Below, piece by piece: positions 42,965-55,470 of a stretch of 64,000 nt of DNA. The position numbers and the translations under genes are program-made. This DNA comes from Lytechinus pictus (Eukaryota; Echinodermata; Echinoidea; Temnopleuroida; Toxopneustidae), in the NCBI RefSeq assembly GCF_037042905.1, contig NC_087261.1, forward strand, positions 19,483,117 to 19,547,116, written 5' to 3'. A model generated the notes under the pieces. The model searched no databases. It saw only the letters and a program-made list of their open reading frames with translations, and was not told the DNA's origin. Positions within the stretch are counted from its first letter, which is position 1. Every line of letters starts with the position of its first letter.

Positions 42965-43484
42965 CTGTATATATTTGTGAAACAAAATACAATTTTGATA
43001 ATGCTTGATTATGCAAAGACTTCAAGGGTCAGAGGCACAAGTTTTATGTATGATAATGCAAAAACGCAAATCTGTTCGTTAAGTACCTGTTTGATTGAAA
43101 TATTCTGCTACAGGTTTAGTTACAGAAAATTTTGTGTATTGCTGTCGTTTTACTTCTCAGAAGTATTCATGGTATTTGGACAACTCCCACTTTCTGGAAA
43201 ATTACAGTACTCCGGTGCAAAAATGTAAAGTCGATTCCTTACAGAGTGTCTTAACTATCTTTGACTATTGCATCTCTCCCCAGCTGAGCCAATTGCTTCT
43301 TATCCTTATCTTTACATTATTCTGAACCGAAAACCCTATTACAATCTCAACTCTAACCCTATGCCCTCTGAGATATAAAGACCGGAGCAAATGTCACAGG
43401 AGCAATTATTCACATGAGGTAGATTGTTAAAAACCGACTGTTTTAACGATTCACCTGTGAGTATCCACAAATAAAAAAAAACAC

Positions 43485-43680
43485 AGACCAGTATTTAATG
43501 GTTTTCAGTAGGCCTACACTTTTACTGGGTCATTGATTTTTAACTGGACCAGTAATATAAACCAAATGGAAACCAGTTCCTCAAACGTATACCAGTTTTA
43601 TCTAGACTAGTAAAAATCAAGTGAAGACCAATTCTTAAAAATAAATTATATTTTGTTTAATCGGGTCAAAATAACACTTT
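43485..43680. repeat. CCAGT/ACTGG repeat fragment
   Basis: Contains TTTTTAACTGGACCAGTAA and several GACCAGT/ACTGG motifs matching the subterminal repeats of the 62654-63963 element. Termini were not found, so this is likely a decayed relative. Confidence 0.55.
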
Positions 43681-44164
43681 TCATCGGTCAAATACATTAA
43701 GCAGCTTGAAATCAAGAAAACTGCACTCTGATTGGTCAAAGAGACAAAATACCCAACCAAATTCCAACGGTTTCCATGCTGGGGCCCCTCCAAGTTTACA
43801 ATCATGTGGTAATCTCCTCAAATTACCCTCACTCGTTTTGAAGCCCTATCCAGCCAATTAGAACTCTGGATTTCATGCTACTCCAAAATTTTAGAAATCT
43901 CGTCTTGTGACTGTCTTATACAAAATATTTTATACAAAATAAACGACCAATATGAAAGAGAAACCTTTACTATGTCCAATTGTGCGATGATATTGAATTT
44001 GACTTGAGGATAGAGTTTAGAGAAAGGGAAATCTCACTATTCACGAGATTTGCAGGGAGGAGGATTCAGCCACTTTGGATTAAGGATTTCATGATTTTCC
44101 TATCATAATTTTTTATACCAACATAACATTTTCTTCACAAAGCTAATGTCAATGACTGAGTTAC
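43681..44164. other. Intron between cbEGF and lectin exons
   Basis: Unique-looking sequence with no ORF or repeat terminus recognised. Confidence 0.5.
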
Positions 44165-44458
44165 CTTTGCAATGGTATGAAATATTCAAGTACTTAGATC
44201 GGACATCGGGGCAAGGAGGTTCTTCTAGTAGATATTCTGCGCCCGTTGACGTGCCTGGTAGGGTGCAAAGATCTACTGCGGCACATCTCGCATTTACCCC
44301 CGACACCACATCGACTTCACAACCTGTTAGGCTAGTTGGTGGTGGATTAACTGGACAGCTTGTGGTGTCCGTTCGCCCAAAGACAGCGCTGTCGATAGCA
44401 ATAGTACCCCCAACACATTCAAGTATTCCTTGTTCATCCATACATATGATCTCAGTCC
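44165..44458 (-). CDS. Exon: SUEL-type galactose/rhamnose-binding lectin domain
   Basis: On the minus strand a 3' splice site (TTTGCTTAG) precedes 294 bases encoding one complete SUEL/Gal_Lectin domain, then a 5' splice site (AAAG|GTAAC). The domain shows the family's eight cysteines, G-G-T-I-A-I-D-S-A followed by F-G-R (usually Y-G-R), a P-P-C-P motif (usually D-P-C), and K-Y-L-N-I-S-Y-H-C near the end. YGR and DPC contact sugar in known rhamnose-binding lectins, so the F and P changes may alter binding. The exon has phase 1 at both ends, between the signal-peptide exon and a cbEGF exon, and so belongs to a secreted or membrane-anchored multidomain protein. Confidence 0.88.
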
Positions 44459-44940
44459 CTAAGCAAATAAGAAGAAAATAACACAATTCATGAAATATGA
44501 TAAGCCACACACTCAAAATTAATAAAATATCGTACATTACGTCTCCGTAAGGAAGATTAGCATTTCTCCCACTGGGCTATTTCAGGATTTCATCTGGGTC
44601 CCGTATAACACCGGAACCGAATCAGCCGCGAATCCATCCGAATACACGTAGGCTATTTGGGTGATTTCGGGAGTATTCTTCGGAGAGATGCGGGAACATT
44701 CGTGGAGGGATTCGACTTTATCCGGGATGGCCAACAATAATTCGGGTCAATTCTTGGCGATTCTGCGTTGAATCAGGGCCTATTCTGGGCTCATTCGTCT
44801 CTATTCGGGGAGCCCCGAATAAGAGACGAATAGGTTCTGAAACGACCGAATCCATCCGCATTAGGTCATATTCGGGTAGAATCGGTCCGAATTTTTTCGG
44901 GAGAATTAGGGTTTGGTGTAACCCTAGCTTCAGCAAATGA
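44459..44940. other. Intron with TTCGGG-rich low-complexity sequence
   Basis: Repeated ATTCGGG/GAATC motifs between 44600 and 44900. No gene is supported. Confidence 0.4.
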
Positions 44941-45645
44941 TCTAAAAGCCCCCTCACACCTGACCGAATGTAGGCGGACGAAGGGTGACGAATGGGAAAA
45001 ATGCACGAAATGCATGCGAATTCATATAAAATTTCCGTCAAATCATGCGATCAGTAAACTATTGTCAAATTTTATCAACAAACGGTAAGCGAAGGATAAA
45101 TATGACACGCGAAGGATATCGATTTTCGATTCACCTCTTTGAGTTAATTGCAGCCGAAGGCGAGCGAAGGGTTGATATAACCCAATAAGACGAACGAACA
45201 GTGAGCAATTATTTGATATGGCGTAAGATTAGAAACGAAGACGAGGGAATAGATCGGGCGTTATTGTACGTTTCTGTCATCGTGTTGCTTCGTTAAGGGT
45301 TCTTTCGAGATCGGTCCACTTTGGCAAAAACCGCGATGAGGGACTATGCGCGACAATAACCCACGAACGATAAACGAACGATTACCGCAGACTAAATAAG
45401 AGATGGGAATTCAAACAGATTACCAACAATTTTTCCATTCGTCCGCAAATTTTTAACATGTTCAAAAGTTCCGCGAGAATTTGAATTATCGCAGCTGTTA
45501 GTTCAGAAGGTGTACGAACCCAAACACGAAGGGTAAATATGATTTACTATCAGTTACCATTGAACACGATTTTTAATAGAGTGCCTTTCGCCAGCCATCG
45601 CAAGGCATATTTCAGGCAATTCGGTTAGGTGTGAGTTGGCCTTTA
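44941..45645. mobile_element. Foldback-like element (CTCACACCTGACCGAAT ends)
   Basis: Left AAAAGCCCCCTCACACCTGACCGAAT and right ATTCGGTTAGGTGTGAG...GCCTTT form an inverted pair about 25 bp long. The interior is rich in CGAAGG/CGAACGA motifs on both halves. Target duplication is not clear. Confidence 0.5.
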
Positions 45646-47372
45646 CGGTTGACGTTCACGATTGATTCTACATGCAATCAATCCTAACAGACGTTATGTT
45701 ACGAGGATTTTTTGCTTTCCAGCAAACTCATGTTTACGTAACCATTGCAAAACATTGAGGTTCCGTCTTAAATTGACGTTTTTAAAACGTATATTCAACG
45801 TCAAAGTTTTGGGCTTGGCGTTTTACGCAAATCACAGGGGTTTTTAAAGTACGTTTTAAAACGTCAGTAAGCTTTACAAAAGGAAACGTCCTTTAAAGGA
45901 ACGCTTGTAAAACGATATCGAACAAAATGGAATGTCCACACGTCTGCAAGAGGTTTTTCTCAGAAACTTCAACTCCAATGAGATCGAGCAATAGAAATAT
46001 AAAGAATCGTTACCTATTAACCCCACCCCCTGCACATGTGCCTTTAATTGCATCTTTAATGTTTTAAATGGCGTAATGAGAACATATTTTAGAAAGCCAG
46101 TTTTTTAACACAGTTTCTTTATAAATTCAGTTTCATTCCTGTTTAACTTTGTTTTCTAAAATTATTTAAATCTACTTTTTGTTTGGGCGAATTTTACCTT
46201 TAAATAAATAGTACTATTTTTAAAATATTAAAAATTAATGTTCTTAAACGCTTTTCTAAACGTTCCCAAGACATCCATTAATGTTTTCCCAGGTCCTTAG
46301 AATGGAAGGTAATCGATTTTAGTACAATAATATCCATAGAATACTATTTTTGGCAATTCTATAATTCAAAAATCATTTAACATTGTATGTAAATGCATTA
46401 TGACCAAAATACAAATATGTCGTTGATAAAAAAGTGTGCCCCCCTTGCGAGTGATGATGATGGTAATGTTGTCGTATATATGAATTATGACCATCATTTT
46501 CCTCCCGACTTAGGTTCATTGTCTTTTAATGAAACCATTCCTCAGGCATTGTAAGAAACAGATGTATGGAGAAAGAAAAAATCAAGGATGAAAACAATTT
46601 CATGTTTATATATTAAAACAATTATCTTTTAAAAATTATTCCTCCTCGCAAGGAAGCGCGTGGGGTGTGTCTCGGTTATTTTTACAACCTTTTTAAAATC
46701 ACTTCCTTTTTGTTCATGGCCGTCCGCAAACGGAGGGGGTAGGGGCAGTTACTGTAGCCCCCCCCCCCCCCCTCCCAGAGATTTTGAAAAGTTGCATTTT
46801 CTTTCCAGAAAATTCACCAAAAAGTATCCACGGAATCATTTATCTTCAGTTTTCAAAATGCAAAATTGCCCTCAATGACAAGCTTGGTTGGTTCGTTCCC
46901 TCGTTTTCGATCTTTTTTTTTCTTTGTTTTATAATATTTTATGCATGCTCCTATCCCAGCATAAAATTTATGCGTACTGCCAATTTTCGTTTGTATACTT
47001 TATCCCGGTTTTTACGTAAAATGAGCGGAGAAGATATAAAAGTAATGAGAACTGATGAGAACTTAAATTTAAAGTTTATAAAAAGGAAGCAACCCTGAAA
47101 ATCGACAAGAGTCCTCAAAATTGTTAATTTTAAGGTCAATTTTCAAAAATTCCTAGCTCGCATTATTGATCTGGTACCTATACTTATAGCAATAAAGCTA
47201 TATATTTCCAAACTTCAGTCTTAAGGACTTAAAAACAAGCCCCCCCCCCCCTCCCCCACTGGAGTACAGATGTACGGCATATAGGTCCCACAAGACTGAA
47301 CCCCCAAAATACATTTATCGAGTCAAACGATGATTTGTTTTCCCTCACAATAAAAAAGCGACGTTTACTTAC
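45646..47372. other. Intron 1 of the lectin gene, with dispersed G/C-run repeat
   Basis: AT-rich. The piece 46700-46940 (G/C runs, ATTTTGAAAA, AAAATTCACCAAAAAGTAT, GCTCCCTCG-like) is repeated at 48010-48230 and looks like the end of a dispersed element. No exon is recognised. Confidence 0.45.
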
Positions 47373-47451
47373 TTTGATCACTAAAACTTGGAGATACTGC
47401 TTGACTGAAGAAAAACATCAAGCAGAATAAAGTCCTCACTAAGAACTCCAT
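47373..47451 (-). CDS. First coding exon: signal peptide of the SUEL lectin-EGF gene
   Basis: On the minus strand, ATG at 47451-47449 opens a 26-codon stretch: a basic N-region (M-E-F-L-V-R), a hydrophobic core (L-F-C-L-M-F-F-F) and a polar C-region (S-Q-A-V-S-P). It ends at a consensus donor (AAA|GTAAGT). The exon ends in phase 1, matching the lectin exon's acceptor. This is the expected layout for an extracellular lectin. Just upstream, a T-rich tract ending CATCTAG (47461-47480) looks like a 3' splice site, so the 5' UTR may be spliced from a further exon. There is no domain homology beyond the signal-peptide profile, so confidence is moderate. Confidence 0.65.
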
Positions 47452-47479
47452 TGCTGTGCGCCTAGATGAAAAAATAAAA

Positions 47480-48620
47480 AATAAATTATCAAGAAGTGTA
47501 TGAGAAAGACTTGGCATCCAATTGTTCTTCTAATTTACTATCATACCCAGTTCAGTTGTTGTGTGTCCGGATAGGTTGTGTGCCGGACAATCAATTTTAA
47601 ACAGCCATTTGGAAAAGTTAACAGGAAAAGTTCCATCAATTTTTAGTATAAACTGTTCAGCAATATTATCAAGAACAAAACTGTTGAAAGGTTACAAGTA
47701 TTGAATTTATATTTTTTGTGAAATCCAAAACCAAAAAGGCTTCAAAATTGTCCGGATAACCCCACCCCATCAATATTTTATGAAATAAATGAATCCATAT
47801 TTTGGACAGTGAAAAGTTTGAGCCTAGTAACTGTTTTCCTTTCCCTCCTTTGATAAGATTTATTTTCCATGACGTTACACTTTACCGTGAGCTTACTTTT
47901 ACTTGACCAACATCGTTTACACTGCGAGCGTAAAGATAAAGAAAATCGACAAGAGAATGGAACTACAAGCGATATATCACTTTCTATGTCTCGCATGACA
48001 ATCACGGCCATTTGCAGCGGGGGGGGGGGCAGTTGCCCCCACTCCCCCCCCCCCCCCGAAATTTTGAAAACTGACGTTATTTTACTGAAAATTGTCACAA
48101 AATTCACCAAAAGTATGCACGAAATCTTTTAATTTCACTTTACAAAATGCACAAACGCCCAGGCTAACGAAAGCTCGGTCGCTCCCTCGCTTTCAATTAA
48201 AAAAAGTTTACGCGTCCTGCCCCCAAGCAAATTATTTTTGCGTACGGTCATGATGACAATAATACATATCAATTCGCGTCAATAAGTATTGCTACCTCAC
48301 AATACATGTCATTTTGTGCTATTTATATTTCTTTACCATTTAAGCATGTCAGCTAGTAGCCTCTTATAATATACAAACATACCATTACGCTCGAGGACCT
48401 GGCTAAAACTACAGTATTCACATGGAAGTGACATCAAATGACATCAAGGGACATCAATAGCCTACTACCAATATTATCAATAGAGAACTTTTTTAGTACT
48501 ATGAATTAAATTTCTGCGGCTTGGCATTGTTCAAAACTCATCTACATCTGACAAAGGAAATTCAACTGGTGGGGTCGACAATCTATTTTTCTGACGGTCA
48601 ATCGGATCGGGGTCGCCCTA
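47480..48620. other. Upstream region or 5' intron of the lectin gene
   Basis: No gene is recognised. 48010-48230 repeats the 46700-46940 piece in direct orientation. Confidence 0.4.
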
Positions 48621-48629
48621 GCCACTAAC

Positions 48630-48705
48630 CGGTCTGGTCAAGTGGTTAAGGCACCGGCATTCTTAGCTAGGGGCCTGGGTTCGATTTCCGGTAGAGTACT
48701 TTTTT
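48630..48705 (+). repeat. tRNA-derived SINE candidate
   Basis: TGGTCAAGTGG (A-box-like, 48636-48646) and GGTTCGATTTCC (B box, about 48678-48689) are spaced as in a tRNA, followed by TTTTTT. The intervening sequence does not fold into a clear cloverleaf, so this is a tRNA-like SINE head or a decayed tRNA copy. Confidence 0.5.
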
Positions 48706-50020
48706 CAGCCTCACCAATATTTCCAAAGTGTAGATGGCTCTGGAGAATCTTGATTTGATTAAGCTACGCCTACCATTGTCATGATTGTTCTCTTCATTCG
48801 TTCTTTTCACAACATTTAAAAACAAGAGTTGCCAAAGCTGTTGTACATGTATAATTTATAAAATATAATATATAATTATATACATAATAATTTGAACGAA
48901 AATGTCGAGACAAATTGCTTGGTTATGGTATTCTTACACTTCTGACTGGCTTTATCATACATGAGCGAACACGAAATCAAAGACGACGGATACTGGCGAC
49001 GCCATTATATCAGGCTCTCAGAAAATATAGTGGGAATTATTTATCCGTGATTGTTCTGGCAATTCCCATTATGCTTTCGAAGGAAACGCCTGATATATTT
49101 GCTTTTATATCCTATTTTCGATGAATTAGAACCATAGTCTGTGCGCTGAGCATGCAGATTCCAGTTACTTATTTTTCCAATGCCACCGCGCTTTAATAGC
49201 GAAACGCGGATTAGTGCCTGCGCAGACGAAATTACGGGACTTGCCCAGGAGAGACAGCTTTTAACAGTAATTGACCAAAAACGAGTTTAACAACATCAAC
49301 TTTGAATATTTTTCCAAACCGCTCGCTCGTTACACTTTCTCGCGAAATATAAAGCCTAGATATATATGTTACCATAATCAGAAATCACTTAAAAAAGGCT
49401 TTGCTCTACTTACTCAATTTCGCACCGCCGCCCTTCTACCGCGATCATTTGAAGACAAAAATAAGCCCTCATTGACATTCATGAGCATGAAGATATTCAT
49501 AATCCGGCCTTTTCATTGGCTAAGAGCGTCATTAATACGCGATTTCCCCGATTCTTTGTCATCGATACCAGTGGTATCGTGTTACAGAATTAATTATTCA
49601 TTTGACCTCATTACGTCATCTAATTTATTCATTATGAAACTTTTCTTTCCACACAAAAATGGACCTACGAACACTCCGGTGAGTATGTATAAATTGATAT
49701 AACCACATTAATTCTGTGGACTATTTACACATTTCACACTGTATTTTGTGATCTCAGGTTATTTCTTTAACTAATTAGAGAGTTTGCTATCATTCTTCTG
49801 TTAAAGAAAAGCAGAATTTGGTCTTTGAAATTGAAGTTAGATTGTCATCGTCGCCCGGCCCAGTGCAGCCTGTATGTTGCTTTTCAGTGGTTATGCCGCT
49901 GTGTCAACCACATGTATTTTGTACGGGCTCCTAGCCGGCAGGGCATCGAGAGAAAATCGGGCCGGGAGCCCACGATTGATTAAAACAAGAAGAATGAAGC
50001 TTCTTTTTGTACACTGTATA
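48706..50020. other. No gene recognised
   Basis: Two open frames (49271-49702 and 49874-50236) have no motif, homologous repeat or splice context supporting translation. Confidence 0.4.
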
Positions 50021-50900
50021 ACGTTAGATCTAGAGGGAGATCTGCATCTATCTTCAGTAGATCGAGACTCAGTCAGGAATACTGTGAAGCGGAGTGTGGA
50101 AGAAGATATGCCTGTCATTGTGTCAATCCTCACTAGATTCTCGTCAGTTTCAGATATCAAATTTATTTTGCATAACTTCAGGCTTCTGCATTTAGCCCCC
50201 ACCCATTTTAATTCTTATTGTAATTTATATAGTTAGACTCGGTATTAGAAATAACATGCTGCTCTGCATGTTTGTCTCACTCTTATTATCAATAGATCAA
50301 GATCTAATTTCTGGTTAACAGAGCCTAGTCTTTCTTCTTAATTTTACTTTATCAGTTTATGTTACTTTACTTTTATCCATCGATGCAAGTTGTAGGTAGA
50401 TCTGGGCCTACCTAATTCAAATCTAGTCATCTAACTTATTAGACATGTACCCCCAGGGCTTAGGATCTAGGTCTATAATTTTAGGCCTAGATGTAGGTCT
50501 GGGCCTAAACGACTACATTTACATGTACGAGTATGACTATGACTGTCGGTAACCCAGGGAGCTCCCGCCCGCGCAGCGGGAGCTCCCTGGGTTAGACTGT
50601 CGGTGGACCAAGGACTAGATCTAAAGTGAATGATAGATCTACTCTCGGTCAATAATGGCAATGAAGGTTTAGCCAGGAAAAAAACCAGACATCAAAAATT
50701 TCTAAATCGATATACATCTAGGTAAAGTCACCGAAGGGTTAGCTTTACATTCTAGGTCTAGATAGATCGAGAGTCTATCGATAGTCTAGATCTAGACCTT
50801 ATTTAGATACATGATTCATGAATGCTGTCACGCAGCACTGATTCTGGTTGGACTAGATCTATACTTTCTTACAAATAGATCTAGACCTAGTGCATGATAA
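50020..50900. repeat. Cluster of AGATCT / TAGATCTAGA motifs
   Basis: At least ten AGATCT or GATCTAG sites occur in about 880 bp, often within TAGATCTAGACC. No tandem period is evident. Confidence 0.6.
50551..50594. mobile_element. 44-bp palindromic insertion with 10-bp direct repeats
   Basis: Perfect 18-19-bp arms (ACCCAGGGAGCTCCCGC and its complement) around a 7-base loop, flanked by GACTGTCGGT at 50541-50550 and 50595-50604. Confidence 0.6.
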
Positions 50901-50953
50901 TATGAAATTATGTTGTTAAAATCAAATGAACTAAGATTCGTAATAAAAAGATG

Positions 50954-50985
<32 letters not shown>

Positions 50986-51172
50986 GGGGGGGGGGCAGAC
51001 ATGTGAAAAAAAAATAGAGAAACCTGAAATTCAGAAAGTGAGGGCCCGAACCTACCAATATTGCCTAAGGCTGTTTTTTGCATTTTCTAAAGTAAAATTG
51101 AAGGATTTCATGCAATTCTTTTTTTTTATGAAGGTTTTCACATTTCAGCTCCCACCCAAACCCCTCCCCCTA

Positions 51173-51466
51173 CACTGTTAGAAAATTTATTCTTAAAATA
51201 AAAGAAGTTCCTGCAGCAGAGTCTCGAGAACACCTGTAATTTTACCAGATTGCATAATCTTACATTATATCATGTAAAATTACAGGAAATTGGTATTTGG
51301 TGTATGGAACCTTACAAATTTCCTTAAATAAAACACCATTTTCCTCTTTTTAAACAGTCCTGTTCTGTAGAAAACTTCCTGTTTTATGAATTTACAGAAT
51401 GATTCTGTTATTGCTTTCTGCAATTTCTTGTTTTTTTTCTGTAAAATCAGGTTTTTGTTAACAGTG
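51173..51466. mobile_element. 294-bp CACTG-ended MITE
   Basis: Starts CACTGTTAGAAAA and ends TTTTTGTTAACAGTG, with TA on both sides. The interior has the inverted pair CCTGTAATTTTAC and GTAAAATTACAGG. The ends resemble EnSpm/CACTA-type termini. Confidence 0.65.
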
Positions 51467-51468
51467 TA

Positions 51469-53180
51469 CATACGGCCATGAAAGAGATCACTTGACACTT
51501 ATTGTTCTCTCTTTTCTTTCACAAACAGGTTGAGTTTGAAGAACAGGAAAAACAGTAGACTGTAGAGGTCTACCCGGTATCTATGGTTAAACATGATGAT
51601 CATAAGTGCATGTATCATTTTGCAGATTCTCATCCAGGTATAAAAGTTAAACTAACCCATACAAAATTACAGATACATTACATGCATTGAAATGAATGTT
51701 AACCAAGCATGTTTACATTAAATAAAAATAACCTGAGCCACTGCTAAGAGGTAGGATCTATACTGAATATACACTTCTTATATATACAGGCTCTCGACTC
51801 TCTCGAGTCTAAAATAGAACCAATGCCAAAAGTTATGTACCTTGGGCAAATTTATAAAATAAGGTCATGTCCTTGATCTATTTAATATTTAAATGGCCTT
51901 TTTATTTCCTATTTGTTTATAAACAAAGCAATATTTATTTTTCATGTTTTATATTTTATAAAATTCATTTTATTCATTCTTTAGTGTGATATTCATATTT
52001 CATATTTGTAGATTTACATTTTTTTTTAAATCTTATTATTTTACATTTTGTCCAATAGGATGATGCAGCTCTACAATTTCCATGGAGGTGATTGATGATG
52101 ATAAACAATTGGTAAAGTAGGCCTAATAGAACAGTGATAGGACCACAAAGAGAAATACAACCTACAGCAGTTATATGAGTGAGTTAATAAGTGATTATTT
52201 TTAGTAATGGGGGGTTTTCACAATATTTTTAGGCAACAAATAGACCTGCCTTTGAAAAAAACATTTCAATTCTGTTTTTAGGTTATAGATAGGTGTCGTT
52301 TTTATTCGCAGATCAAAATATTCTGTGCAACAAAACATATCATCATTAATTCTGACTATTATATATAATTTATATATGTTAATTCATATATTCATATTCA
52401 TGGGAAATCTCTGACATTTTTTTTTATAGAGTACATGTAGTTATAATGGAGAGTGGTATGCAAACTGCATAGAACAGGTTTAAGTGATATGCTTTGTAGA
52501 AGTACAAGTTTATGATTAGTAGAAGTAAGATTTCCTATGTTATGTGATGAAGAAATTTATATACCGGTATGTATAGTCTTACTTTTCTTGAAACATTTAT
52601 GTTTTACAAATCATGACAATTTTAATTTAAATTCATTGATTTTCTTTCCCTATTTTTTCAATCTGCAGGACTGGTGTAACAGATGTTTTCATTCAAGAAA
52701 TCCAACAAATTGAAGAGTGACTTAGCTTAGGAAGCACTTGATAAAGATGGAAAAGGTTTTTTTTTTTCAAGTCCAATTGTTTTTGTTTAATTATCATCAC
52801 AACCCCAAATTCATGAAGTATGACATTTCCTGTCGATTTTCATTAAAACTGATTGCAAAAGGAAAAGCTATAAACATACAAATAGGAACGGCGAAGTGAA
52901 GTTGAAAGTGGGGGGGGGGGGGGCACAGGTAAAATGCTGTATTATGTGAAATTTTAAAGAAGTTGCGAGAGAGCAAAATTTTGACATTTTTAAAAAGAAA
53001 ATCCAATTTTGTGATAGATTTCGACAAAATATTCAGAATGATATATTCCACCCTTTTTTTGGGGGGTGCAAGAGTCCTTCAAGCCCGACCCCCCCCCCTC
53101 CATCTGTAGTGTACGAAACTGCTTATCTACCCCCACTCACATGAATTATTAAACTTAATGCACAAAGGATTTCCTTATTG
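51469..53180. other. Non-coding AT-rich DNA
   Basis: No gene or complete transposon is recognised. Short G/C runs near 52910 and 53060-53100 resemble element ends seen elsewhere in the window. Confidence 0.4.
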
Positions 53181-53580
53181 TTTTCTTGTTTCAAAGGGCA
53201 CTCGTCATGGTGACCATAAAACGGGTCCTTCTCAGGTGAAAGGGGCACAGAACAAATTCTTTAGGAGCACTTTTCTTGGGTAAAAGGGGGCAGTTATTCG
53301 AGAAAGGGCACTTACAAGAAGGCGAGGGGGCACTTTTTAACACTTAAAACGGGCCCTCAGATGAAAGGGCACAGAACACGTTCGGGGGGCATTTTTTGGT
53401 AAAAATTTGCATACAAGGAAGAGCACTTGGTAACACCTAAAACAGGTTCTCGTCAGGTGAAAGGGACACAGTACACGTTCGTGAGGGGGCATTTTTCTTA
53501 CATAAAATTAAAGGCACTTTTTAGTGCTTCAAAAAGTAGGGGGAACTGTGCCCCCCAGGATCGCTGCCCCTGCATACAAA
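53181..53580. repeat. Imperfect tandem repeat with GGGCAC units
   Basis: Units of roughly 90-130 bp carry AAAACGGGTCCTTCTCAGGTGAAAGGGGCACAG-like sequence and GGGGGCATTTTT, repeated four times or so. Confidence 0.6.
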
Positions 53581-54112
53581 AAACAATTTCGTTCGATTCA
53601 AAGTATTAACATACGCTTAAGAAAAAAAGTAAGGCTAAATCCTCTGATAATGTGATATTTTTTCTGGCTATTAATAAAATTCACAACTAACCAGAAAATG
53701 CCTTCATGTCTTTCATTTGTATTCATATAGTATTTGTACAGAGCTAAAATGAAAGGGATTTGGAATTGGCAAAATTCAAATGAGATGGAGATCGAGAGAG
53801 AGAAAGAGTGATGAGAAGGGGGTTGAAAAGAGAGGAGAAAGAAATGGAGGGGCCCATATGAAGATATAATTTAGAGGGGGGGGTAAGAGAGCACGAATGG
53901 TGGGAAGTAGGAACAAAGGGATGGAAGAGAAATAAGACGAGATTTATGGAAACCAGGAGACAGATAACAAGTGGGAAAAGAAGAAGGAAATATATGTAGG
54001 AGAAAGGCGGCACCAAAATAACGTGAGTGGGAAAATTATTAAATGGAAAAACAGAGCAAGAAATGCTGGAGAATAGAGGGGACAGGAAACGTATTAAACA
54101 TGATAAACTGAG
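53581..54112. other. Purine-rich non-coding stretch
   Basis: 53740-54100 is A/G-rich (GAGAGAGAAAGAG and similar). No gene. Confidence 0.4.
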
Positions 54113-54276
54113 GCCCGTTTCATCATGAGTTACAAGTATGGTAATTATGATTGGTTATAGCCGTTACCATCGTAGTTAACTACGATGGTAACTGCTATAA
54201 CCAATCATAATCTAGGTTACCACGGTAATCACAATAACAGCGATGTTTAAATAGCTGTAATTCATTATGAAACGGA
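54113..54276. mobile_element. Foldback MITE with a near-perfect central palindrome
   Basis: The centre GTTAAC (54175-54180) is flanked by arms with ACCATCGTAG and ATGATTGGTTATAG and their complements. The outer ends CCCGTTTCATCATGA and TCATTATGAAACGG are also inverted. Target duplication is unclear. Confidence 0.65.
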
Positions 54277-55470
54277 CGCCAGATGAAGAAAACAGGCACG
54301 GGGATCCATGAGGGGACCGGCCCCTTACGTATTATACCTTGAACAAAAGATTTTTTTTTTGCTTTTCGAAATTTGTAACAAGAAATGTACTCTATTAGTG
54401 GTGACAGTTATTTTTTTCAGTAACCATACTCAACCAGTGAAAATTACCATCAAATTGTAATAACCATGTTCTGCCCCCACCCGCCCCCGCCCCCCCCCCC
54501 CCTAGAAAAAAAAAGAAAACAATTAAGACTTTTGGGTCAGTGCAACAGCCCCCTTTGATCCGTTCGGCGGCCTCTGCCGGCTATTTAGAGTCTAGATTCA
54601 AATCAATTATTTTATTTTCCACTTTCAATTTCATATTTACAATTATGATACAATTGACAAGTAACATATAATCACAATTGAAGTACATACAAAAATTGAC
54701 AACATTATAAAATTACAATAGACAATTATCAAATCGAAATATAAATGATTGAAAGGGAGGGAGGGCCAACTGAAAAGCAGAGCTTGTATAATGTAGGCCC
54801 CCTAATGTTGATTAATTAATATTGATTCTTTACATTTGTTAAAAACTAAGATTGCTGTATACATATCTTAACATGTGACAATTTGGGGATGGCAAAAGCA
54901 CTTGAGACCTCTTTAACTAATCACGACTTGAAGACTACTCTTTTCATCTTCCCTTTATAGGCCTATAAGACACAATACAAACAATGCTTTGTTTTTAAGT
55001 GATATCGATTGTGATATCGATACTTTATTGAGCGCAATGTATCGTCTCAGATTTGCGCTTGCTTGATTCGCTGAATCCTTCGCGTCACGAGCGCGTAACA
55101 AAATGAATACATTAATGAATTTGCCAAGTTGACCTTTGTCATTGCGCTGATGTGCGTATTGTCTAATACACGTACAAAACCACAGTCGACGAGGGAGCAT
55201 CGTACGAAATTAATATTAATGAGGGCTTATTTTAGCTTCTAATGGATTAAACAAAATGGCGGTAGCTTCGGGGGCATAACATATACCTTCATTGAGCACC
55301 CCGTAAAATGGGCGACAACATTTTTTTTTTTCTTTTTTTTTTCTATTTACACCCTCCAAAAGCATGGTATATGTCTAAAAATTGCCCTATGTAAATCTGA
55401 CACATTCATTATTATCATTGTCATTCCTTTCATTCCCCGTCTTCTTTTTCTTCTCCTTCTTCTTATTGGT
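54277..55470. other. No gene recognised
   Basis: AT-rich. A T-run-rich stretch lies at 55320-55345. The 81-codon ORF 54955-55200 (minus) has no motif. Confidence 0.4.

Noticed and set aside
49271-50236. ORFs of 143 and 120 codons
   Set aside because: No domain, codon bias or splice context; atypical composition for secreted or structured proteins.
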